NCBI RefSeq assembly: GCF_016679925.1
Contig: NZ_JAEQBW010000007.1
Location: 182,148 to 246,147 of the forward strand
Direction: 5' to 3'
DNA: 64,000 nt
DNA from: Marivirga aurantiaca
GTDB taxonomy: Bacteria > Bacteroidota > Bacteroidia > Cytophagales > Cyclobacteriaceae
The translations under genes were made by a program, and so were the position numbers. Below, piece after piece: positions 8,194 through 18,100 of the stretch. The first letter of the stretch is position 1. Each line of letters begins with the position of its first letter. Below the pieces are notes generated by a model. The model did not search any database, had not been told where the DNA came from, and saw nothing but the letters and a program-made list of their open reading frames with translations.

Positions 8194-11100
8194 ATGATAA
8201 AATTTAGTTCTATTATTTTTATTGTTCATATCATCCTTTTTTTGATTTCCAGGGGGATTTATGCCCAGCAATCAGGTGGCTATGATTTTAGTACTGAAAC
8301 ACTGGCAGGGGCTCAGAATACCATTGCCTCAGTACCTGAGATTGGAAGCTTGGGCAATGTGGGGGAAAATAACATTAATTATATTTATGGTTCAAATTCC
8401 ATTAATATACCTGTGTATACGATTCAAGTAGGAGGAATTTCCATACCTATAGGTTTATCCTATTCCAATAGGGCATTTAGGGTAAATGAGGAAGATGGTC
8501 GTGCCGGGTTGGGATGGTCATTAAATGCAGGTGGTTCTATTAATGTAACAGTTAATGGAATAGCGGATGAACTTCCTAACGGTTTTAGGAATAAAGGAGC
8601 TGAAGTATTAAATTTTTTAAGCAAAATCAATACTTATGATCCAACTAATCAAGTGCTTCATGACGAACTGTACAATTACTTAACCGCCTATGAAAACAAT
8701 TCATTGGACCCGGCTCCTGATACCTATTCCTTCAATACAGGCACCTACAGTGGGAACTTTCATTATTTAAATGAACCAATTTCTATTGGAAACAGAACTT
8801 ATGAAATAGTAACAGTTCCTTATGAGCCTATAGTTGTAGAATACAGTTTTAATAAGACAAATTATGATTTAAGGAATGCTGAAGATTGCGAAAAATTTAA
8901 AGAAAAATTCGATGTTACTGAAGACGTTTGTGAGAATGGGATTAAAAAAAATATCCTTCATCAAACTTTGGAGGAATTTATAGAAACTGGGGAATCTATA
9001 TATGAAGTGTCTTCTAATGACCCCTTTTACACAATTACAACACCTGAAGGGATTAAGTATGTTTATGAGGATTTTGAATTTACCAGAATAAACAGGAGCA
9101 TGGAAGATATTATGTACGTATCTTCTTATTATCTATCCAAAATAATCAGTAAAAATAATGCTGATACAGTATATTTTGAATATAATAATTTTAACAGGAA
9201 TTATAATTCAGATAGATCCAGCCATATTCTGGTTGAAAGCAATGGGGCTAATTCAAGGCAGATTTCCAGAAACATAAATTCAACTGAGCGGAAATTGATT
9301 GGTAAAAAGACCCTTAAAAAAATAAAATATTCCAACGGTAGTGTAGAATTCTTCGGCCAGGACCAATTATCAAAAATAGTAGTAAAAAACAATGAAGGAA
9401 CTATTTTAGAAGCTGATTTGGTAATGACAAATTTTGAAAAAGATGAAAATTGTGAAATTGATTGTAACAGGAAGAAGCTTGATCGATTAAAAATTGGTGA
9501 TAGTGAATATAAATTTGAATACAGTGATTTAAAGGTTCCTGGCAGGCAAAGTTATGCTACAGATCATTGGGGTTATTATAATGGCGCCAATAATCAATCC
9601 TCACTTCCTACAGTTGAATATTATGGAGTGGATTACGGTGATGGGGCTGACCGGGAAGTTAATCATGCATACACAGAATTTGGTACCTTGAAGAGCATTT
9701 CTCATCCCACGGGAGGACAGACTTCTTTCGAGTTTGAAGGAAATAAAGCAGAAGGCTTTACTTATGAAACTGTTGAATCGGTTTGTATGTCAATGGTGAC
9801 AGGAGATGCTGACCATATTTCATTAATAAAAAAAGCATCCATTAATTTACCGGAAAGTTGTGTGGTTGATGATATAGACGATGAAATAAGTTCTTACGAA
9901 TTTGATACACATGCAGAAGTTGAAGTGAAATACTTTACCCCTCCAACAAATAATAGTGAAATGGGGCCGGCTTCATACCCACATCAACCCTATTTGGAGA
10001 TTAATGGAGAACGTTTTTTATATGATCCGGATGTCAATTCACAATATTTTGATGAGTACAATAATGTTTGGGTGCAAACTCAAAGGTTTAGTATATATGT
10101 GGGGGATTTAAACAATGGAGAGACTTTTACTGCCGAAATTGGCACCAGCAATGGTGAGGAAGCAAGAGTTGAGCTGAAGGTTACATTTAAATTAATGAAG
10201 AAGATACCTGCTTTAATTAATGTAGGTGGGTTAAGATTGAAAAATATTTTTACCCTAAACCAAAAAGGAGATACAATTAATACAGACCTACTTCATTACA
10301 GGAATGGGAAATTAACTTCCGGGGATTTGTCGCATTTCACCAATAACAACCAATATATAGACCGGTTTAAAAGAAAAATGACTGTTGAAAGCGAACATGA
10401 TTATTATAAAAATCAAATGCTTATTTATGATAGTCCCCAGTTTTCATCCGCACAAAGTAGTAATCCGGTAATGTACCGGGAAGTGATTCATGAAAAAATT
10501 GATCATTTAGGTATCAAGCGCTATAAAAAAATTGAAAACAAACTATATCCGGATTATGCAGCAAGCTCCTATCCAAAAATTTCTAAAATTAGCTATGACT
10601 ATTTACGTGGGGCAGTATTGAATTCTTCATTATATGAGACACTATCCAATGAAGAAACAGATACCCTGAAGATTTATGAAACCAGGCGTAAGTATATCGA
10701 TAAATTTAAGGATAATATCATAGGTCTTAATGTGAAAACTAACCGTGATTATGAGATTTTGAAATATAAGTTGTCTACTATAGGGGAAGTGATAAGTGAT
10801 AATAGGGATTTGAATGAATTTGTGTACACTTATTTTAATATACCTTATGGTAAAAGCCTTTTAGCAGAAACCGAAGAATTAATATATTCCTATCAGGAAG
10901 GAGAACAAACCACCTATACCAAGTTAAAGCAGATAAACAATTTTACAGAGGACTTACCTTATTTTTTACTAAGGGACAAAAGTTCATTGAATGGGAATGA
11001 CCTTATAAAACACACCTATTTCTACCCATTAGATAAATTTGATTATGCTCCTGAAGCTTCCGCGGAATCAGATATGATATTTGCTTCAAGGGGGGCATTA

Positions 11101-11868
11101 AAACAAAACCTATTGTACTCTATTCCCATTGTTGAATTTTCCCACTTTGGCCCTGAAGGGGAGTATTTAGTTCAAAAGATCAATTTATACAATGGTAAAA
11201 ATTTAGAAAAACAAGTAGTAAGTTCCATCAGGGATAAAAATGAACTAATTAACGTAGATGTAAATTCATCATTTGCGATTCTGCCTTTCGATGGAAATGA
11301 AATAGTGAATAACTATAAGTATAATTTGAAAGGACAAGTGATTGTAACCGAATTAAATGGAGAATTCACCTCATATATTTGGGGAAATAACCCTAATTAC
11401 CCAACTGCCTCCATCAGAAATGCTGAATCTCCCAATAATAGTTATTATGAAAGTTTTGAAGACCAGGAAGGATCTACTGATTACGCCAGGGAAGGAAATA
11501 AATCATTAGAAATCTTTTCAAGATATGAAATCCCTCAGGTTTTTAATGACGGTAGCTATACGGTAAGTTATTGGCACCTTCCGGAGCCCAATTCAAATTG
11601 GCAGCATAAAATAGAGAAAGTGAACGTCTCATCCTTTACTCCTATACAGATAGAGGCAAACCAGGGATTTATTGATGAATTAAGAGTGTACCCACAAGGT
11701 GCAGTAATGAATACATTTCAGTTTATTGAAGGAATAGGTTTGAAAAGTGTTTCAGACCAGAACAATATTTCAAGAAGCTTTAAATATGATCAAAATTTAA
11801 GAATGATCAAGGAATTTGATTCAGATAAGAATTTAATGCAATCAATAAAATACAATTTGAAGAACTAG
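8194..11868 (+). CDS. Secreted RHS-family shell protein
   Basis: A 1224-residue protein with a signal peptide (residues 1-25, ending 'IYAQ'). The N-terminal part 'SINIPVYTIQVGGISIPIGL' and 'GRAGLGWSLNAGGSI' is the SpvB-like/RHS entry motif typical of Bacteroidota RHS proteins. 'ATDHWGYYNGANNQ' and 'SISHPTGGQTSFEFEG' are further family landmarks. The end is a YD-type repeat ('SRSFKYDQNLRMIKEFD'), so the protein stops inside the RHS fold with no toxin tip and no T9SS C-terminal domain. Together with the 2595-residue protein it could form a split TcB/TcC-like cocoon. Gaps to the neighbours are 2 and 3 nt, which indicates one transcript. Confidence 0.85.
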   Translation: MIKFSSIIFIVHIILFLISRGIYAQQSGGYDFSTETLAGAQNTIASVPEIGSLGNVGENNINYIYGSNSINIPVYTIQVGGISIPIGLSYSNRAFRVNEEDGRAGLGWSLNAGGSINVTVNGIADELPNGFRNKGAEVLNFLSKINTYDPTNQVLHDELYNYLTAYENNSLDPAPDTYSFNTGTYSGNFHYLNEPISIGNRTYEIVTVPYEPIVVEYSFNKTNYDLRNAEDCEKFKEKFDVTEDVCENGIKKNILHQTLEEFIETGESIYEVSSNDPFYTITTPEGIKYVYEDFEFTRINRSMEDIMYVSSYYLSKIISKNNADTVYFEYNNFNRNYNSDRSSHILVESNGANSRQISRNINSTERKLIGKKTLKKIKYSNGSVEFFGQDQLSKIVVKNNEGTILEADLVMTNFEKDENCEIDCNRKKLDRLKIGDSEYKFEYSDLKVPGRQSYATDHWGYYNGANNQSSLPTVEYYGVDYGDGADREVNHAYTEFGTLKSISHPTGGQTSFEFEGNKAEGFTYETVESVCMSMVTGDADHISLIKKASINLPESCVVDDIDDEISSYEFDTHAEVEVKYFTPPTNNSEMGPASYPHQPYLEINGERFLYDPDVNSQYFDEYNNVWVQTQRFSIYVGDLNNGETFTAEIGTSNGEEARVELKVTFKLMKKIPALINVGGLRLKNIFTLNQKGDTINTDLLHYRNGKLTSGDLSHFTNNNQYIDRFKRKMTVESEHDYYKNQMLIYDSPQFSSAQSSNPVMYREVIHEKIDHLGIKRYKKIENKLYPDYAASSYPKISKISYDYLRGAVLNSSLYETLSNEETDTLKIYETRRKYIDKFKDNIIGLNVKTNRDYEILKYKLSTIGEVISDNRDLNEFVYTYFNIPYGKSLLAETEELIYSYQEGEQTTYTKLKQINNFTEDLPYFLLRDKSSLNGNDLIKHTYFYPLDKFDYAPEASAESDMIFASRGALKQNLLYSIPIVEFSHFGPEGEYLVQKINLYNGKNLEKQVVSSIRDKNELINVDVNSSFAILPFDGNEIVNNYKYNLKGQVIVTELNGEFTSYIWGNNPNYPTASIRNAESPNNSYYESFEDQEGSTDYAREGNKSLEIFSRYEIPQVFNDGSYTVSYWHLPEPNSNWQHKIEKVNVSSFTPIQIEANQGFIDELRVYPQGAVMNTFQFIEGIGLKSVSDQNNISRSFKYDQNLRMIKEFDSDKNLMQSIKYNLKN

Positions 11869-11871
11869 ATC

Positions 11872-12114
11872 ATGGCAAAGAAATATATTTACATTCTTTT
11901 ATTCTTATTGAATACCCAAAGTCTATGGGCACAAATAACAGGTCCCTCTTCTGTTTGTCCCGGTACTGCCTATACTTATGAGTTATCGGGAGCCACGTTA
12001 ATGGACCAGTTATCCTGGAATAGAGATACAATAGGTTTGTCCTCTAATAATACTAATGGCTCATACCTACTAATTACAAACAAAACTAAAATCCTCTTAA
12101 ATTATAATCAATGA
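11872..12114 (+). CDS. Short secreted Ig/PKD-like remnant in the RHS operon
   Basis: An 80-residue ORF with a clear signal peptide (ending 'LWAQ' near residue 21) followed by the first strand region of an Ig/PKD-like domain ('ITGPSSVCPGTAYTYELSG'), after which the sequence loses the pattern and stops. Such a segment normally opens a large repeat protein, so this is probably a truncated relic of an RHS or Ig-repeat protein. It is still in frame with good spacing: 3 nt after the upstream stop, and its TGA overlaps the ATG of the next gene (ATGA at 12111-12114). It may now act mainly as a translational coupler. Confidence 0.55.
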   Translation: MAKKYIYILLFLLNTQSLWAQITGPSSVCPGTAYTYELSGATLMDQLSWNRDTIGLSSNNTNGSYLLITNKTKILLNYNQ

Positions 12115-15100
12115 AAAATATCATTGTATTCTTCATATATACACTTCTTAGTGCTACTAATTTAGCTGCACAGCTAACCTCTTCCCCGGTTGTTGACATG
12201 ACGAGTGATTGTAGTAGTGCACAAATATCAACAAGTATACCTTCTACTGATAATTCATACTATTGGCAAACTTCTAGTGGAGGCACAGATTTAAGTCATC
12301 CGGGCAATGAATTGTTTACAGTATTTCAGGAAGGAGATTATTATCTTAGGAAGAAAGAAAAATTTTCTTGGACTACTACCAATTATTTATCAGTTCAATT
12401 TAAAGAAAATAATGATGCTGGTGAGATATCCGGTTCAACAAGCTATTGCTCAGAAGTAACTGGTCAGCTTGTAATTACTAATGTGGAATCTCCAATTATC
12501 AATGAAACAAATGCCACTCTTAATTGGGAAAAATCACTGACTTCTAATGGACCATGGTATCTGATTTCAGGAGAAAATGATATAAATCTAAGTGTAACAG
12601 CAGATCTGGATGATAAGACTTATTATAGAAGGAAGATAGTTGGTTCTAATTGTGGTAATTCTTATAGTAATGTAGTTTCTATCACACCAGTTTCTGTATC
12701 TAATCCAGGAGTAGAGAGCACTTATAATGTATGTTATGGTAGTAACCTGGTAATTAACCCTACAGGCAGTCTGGGTAATAATGAAGAATATAGACTTTAT
12801 CAAAATGAAGAGGACATAATAGCTGTTGATGCAGGAGCTACTTTAACCCTCTCAAATGTTGAACAAAACAGAGATTATTGGATAGCCAGAGTAAATACTT
12901 CCTTTACCGTTAACTGCACCAGTGATCGTGTAAAAGTGAGTATTGTTGTCTCAAATCCCCCTACCTCAACTGTAGTAACGATAGACCCAGCTTGTGGGTC
13001 CAGTGATATTAGCTGGCAAAACCCAGCAGGGTATACATGGTACTGGCAGGGACAAAATCAGGCTGGTAAAATCTCCACAAGCGCATCAAAGGACTTTAGT
13101 GTAACAAGTAGTGGCACTTACTATATCAGGGCAAAGAGCAACGAAGTAGCTAATTGCTGGGGCCCACCCCGTTCGATTTTCGTGGCAGTATCAAAACCTT
13201 TAATACCTGTTGCTCCCAGCATGAGCCAAGAATGTGACAAAACGATTTTAACAAGAGGTTCCTCTCCGGAAGGATACACCTTATATTGGCAAGGCACGAA
13301 TTCAAACGGAACTGTTATCAACACAGTAAATGCTTCTGAGACTTATGAAGTAACAGAAGGTGGTATTTATTATTTGAGAGCAAAGAGTAATAATGTTCCT
13401 GGTTGTTGGGGTCCTTCTCGCTCAATATCAGTAGCTGACCCAGTTTCTGTATCTAATCCAGGAGTAGAGAGCATCTATAATGTATGTTATGGTAGTAACC
13501 TGGTAATTAACCCTTCAGGCAGTCTGGGTAATAATGAAGAATATAGACTTTATCAAAATGAAGAGGATGTAATAGCTGTTGATGCAGGAGCTACTTTAAC
13601 CCTCTCAAATGTTAAACTAAACAACGAGTATTGGATAGCCAAAGTAAATACTTCCTTTACCGTTAATTGCACCAGTGATCGTGTAAAAGTGAATATTGTT
13701 GTCTCGAATCCCCCTACCTCAACTGTAGTAACGATAGACCCAGCTTGTGGGTCCAGTGATATTAGCTGGCAAAATCCATCAGGGTATACATGGTACTGGC
13801 AGGGACAAAATCAGGCTGGTAAAATCTCCACAAGCGCATCAAATGAGTTTAGTGTAACAAGCGATGGCACTTATTATATCAGGGCGAAGAGCAACACAGT
13901 AGCTAATTGCTGGGGACCCTCCCTTTCGATACCAGTTGTAGTTGCTGATCCGACAATTCCCGCCATACCAACTGTGAATCAACAATGTGACAAAACTATT
14001 TTAACAAGAGGCTCCTATCCGGAAGGATATGCCTTATATTGGCAAGGGACAGATTCAAACGGGACTGTAATAAATACAGTAAATGCTTCTGAGACATATG
14101 AAGTAACAGAAGGCGGCACTTATTATTTGAGAGCAAAGAGTAATAATGTTCCTGGTTGTTGGGGTCCTTCTCGCTCAATATCAGTAGCTGACCCAGTTTC
14201 TGTATCTAATCCAGGAGTAGAGAGCATCTATAATGTATGTTATGGTAGTAACCTGGTAATTAACCCTTCAGGCAGTCTGGGTAATAATGAAGAATATAGA
14301 CTTTATCAAAATGAAGAGGATGTAATAGCTGTTGATGCAGGAGCTACTTTAACCCTCTCAAATGTTAAACTAAACAACGAGTATTGGATAGCCAAAGTAA
14401 ATACTTCCTTTACCGTTAATTGCACCAGTGATCGTGTAAAAGTGAATATTGTTGTCTCGAATCCCCCTACCTCAACTGTAGTAACGATAGACCCAGCTTG
14501 TGGGTCCAGTGATATTAGCTGGCAAAACCCAGCAGGGTATACATGGTACTGGCAGGGACAAAATGAAGATGGTGAAAATTCCACAAGTGCCTCAGATGAG
14601 TTTAGTGTAACAAGTAGTGGCACTTACTATATCAGGGCGAAGAACAATGACGTAGCCAATTGCTGGGGCCCGCCTCATTCAATATCCGTAGAAGTTGCTG
14701 ATCCGACAATTCCCGCCATACCAACTGTGAATCAACAATGTGACAAAACTATTTTAACAAGAGGCTCCTCTCCGGAAGGATATACCTTATATTGGCAAGG
14801 GACAGATTCAAACGGAACTGTTATCAACACAGTAAATGCTTCTGAGACATATGAAGTAACAGAAGGTGGTACTTACTATTTGAGAGCAAAGAGTAATGAG
14901 GTTCCTGATTGTTGGGGCCCATTTCGCTCAATATCAGTTACAGTGAACACTTCTCCGGAAGTTACTTCAGGCTCAACCATCTCTCTATTTTCTTTTGAAG
15001 GAAATAGAGCATTAAACGGAACAGGCGAATCCCCTACGGGAGGGACTTTTTCCGGCTCCTATGTTAGCAACAACACTTTCAATGCCTCGCAAAGCGGAGC

Positions 15101-18100
15101 GGGAAATCATACGGTTACCTATACTTACACAACTGAAGAGGAATGTTCGGCATCCGCAACCAAAACCATCACCGTGAAAGCCAACCCTATTATGACAGTG
15201 GATGGAAGTGAGGATATTGTTTGGGGAGAAGAGCGGGAGCTTACAGTACCAACAGGCTTTGCGGCTTACCAATGGTACAAGGATGGGGCAGCGATTAACG
15301 GGGCAACCAATAATGCTTATACCGTAGAGGCAGTAGGGCAATATTATGTGAAAATTACAGCAGCCTCAGGTGCATCATTGGATCTTTCCCCCACCAACTT
15401 CATTAATCTGGCCTCCAAACAAAACAGGAATTTTATCCAGAAGATTAGGTATAAAGTTCCCAGGAAGGAATTTCAGGCAGTAAAGAGTATTGGTGAGATA
15501 AGTGAGGAGTTTGTTTATATTGATGGCATAGGAAGAACAGAGCAAATTGTTTTGACCCAATCCAGTCCTCTTAAAAACGATATCATAAAGGCATTTGAAT
15601 ATGCAGGAGTAAACCCCATTGAAAAAGAATTCCTTCCCTACACAGCCAACAAAAAAGATGGCGTACTGGACCCTGTAGCTTTAAGGGATGCCAATGGGAG
15701 TTATGAGGCATCCAGCCAGTATAATTTTTATGCAAATGGCAGTGAAGGCAACAGGGCATCCACCACCTATCCTTATCTTGAAATAGACTACGAGCCTTCA
15801 CCACTTAACCGACCTGTGGCCCAATATGCTCCGGGAGAAGAATGGAGCAAAGAGGGCATCAATGGAGGCAAGGCCGTTACTACAGATTATCTGGTTAATT
15901 CCCAGCAAGATGTCGTATTAAAATTCAAAATGGAAGAGGATGATTTGCAGGTTGATGGAAGTTTCCCTGCAGCTGTTTTTGAAAAAACACTGACCACCGA
16001 TGAAAATGGAAACCAATCGGCCACTTTTACCGATGCCTTTGGTAGGGTGCTTCTCATAAGGAATTATGGTGATAATGGAGAGCAATTCGATACCTATTAT
16101 GTATATGATCAATTGAATAAGCTACGGTTTGTCATTCCACCGGAAGCGGTTAATCAACTATTAGTCATTATTGGAGCTTTTCCTCTTGATTTATTAGATC
16201 AATTTGTCTTCCAGTACAAATATGACGTCCGCAACCGTATGATTTGGAAAAAAGTACCTGGGGCTGAACCAGTGATTATGATTTATGATGGCAGGGGCCG
16301 ACTGGTACTGAGCCAGGATGGAAAGCAAAAGAACGACAACCTATTCAGTTTTACCAAATATGATGCTTTAAACAGGCCTGTTATGACCGGGGAAAAGGAG
16401 ATCACCAATTCAGCGGCCAATATTCGGAACTTGTTATCTGGGTCCGATTGGCTTCAGAATTATGCTGCTTATGAAACCCTGGAAGGGAACCACTACGGCT
16501 ATACCAATAACAGCTATCCATCGGTCAATGAAGCAGACATTTACACTGTTACTTATTATGATGATTATGATTTCCGGACTGATGCCGGAATGGATGCTGC
16601 AATATATAATTATGCAGCCAATGGAGTGACTAATGAATTTCCTCCAACCAATCATGTGAAAGGTTTGGCTACCGGTAGCCTTACACGTGTACTGGAAACT
16701 GCTGAAATGCTGGGCAGCATTAATTACTATGATGAGCGCTATAGAATGGTGCAAAATATCAGCGAGCAATTGGGAGGCAAAACAATTACCACCACCAACG
16801 GCTATGATTTTGCGGGCAATTTGCTGCAGACTAAAAGTGAATACAATTTAGTAAATGAAAGGTATCATCTAAATGAGGTTTTTGAGTATGACCATGCCGA
16901 CCGTTTAATGAAAGGTTATCATGAATTGAGCAAATCGGTTGATTGGCAAAATGTAATAGGTTATAATGTAGATACAAACAATAATTTGATTCATACAGCT
17001 GCTAACCACTATAATTATACTTCTGCTCATACAAAGGCCATTATCCCAATTGAAAGCGATGGTTATTTTGAAGTAAGGCCTGAAATGAATGCCAGAATGC
17101 TTTTTGGTTTCAATGATGAGCCTGAGGGAACCGGTTATACTGACATGGAATTTTGTATATATACAACAACTAGTGGGTATATCCATGCCTATGAGTCTGG
17201 TGCAAGTAAAAAGAACATGGGTACCTACACAATAGGAGATGTACTTCGGGTGGCAAAGATCAATGGTCAGATCCATTATCAAAAAAATGGCGAAACGCTG
17301 TACCTATCCACTAAAAGTGTGGATAAGCCTTTGTATGGAGATGTGACCAGTTTTTATGATGGAAATACCATCAGTCATGCTGTCTTTTCCACTGCGGGCA
17401 GGCAGCTGATGGTTTCCAACGAGTACAACGAGCTGGGAGAACTGGTGACCAAAAACCTGCATGCAGAAACTTCCCCTTTTGGGGGAACACAAGGGGGCTT
17501 TGCCCAGTCGGTAGATTACCGTTACAACATCCGTGGCTGGTTGGAGCGCATTAACCATGCCGACCTGAGCGCAGACAATACCAATGAAGCCCCGGACCTT
17601 TTCGGAATGGAATTGGGCTATACCGATAATCTCGGCTTAAGCTCCACCGCACAATATAACGGAAATATTTCCGCGATTAAGTGGGGTGGCAAGCGGAATG
17701 ATATCACGCAGACAGAAACCATCCAGCAAAATGCTTATGGCTATGCCTACGATCCACTCAACAGAATTAAGGAAGCCAATTATTTTGAAGGAGCAGCTCA
17801 ATCACCGAGCCAAAAGTACCAGCTACGTATCAATCAGTACGATATGAATGGGAATATCAAGCTACTGCAAAGAAGAGATGCAACAGGAGCTTTGATGGAT
17901 GACCTAACTTATAACTATGCCAATAATGGCAACAGGTTGAATCATGTAACTGATGCCGGAAATGTAGAAGAAGGTTTTAAAGATGGTAATACAGCCGGCA
18001 ATGATTATACCTATGATGACAACGGTAATATGATGACCGATGCCAATAAAGAAATAACTTCTATCACCTATAACCACCTGAACTTACCACAGGAAGTAAA

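Noticed and set aside
12687..14945. CRISPR array or satellite repeat
   Set aside because: The units are 753 bp, in frame, code for Ig-like domains and have no short spacer pattern.
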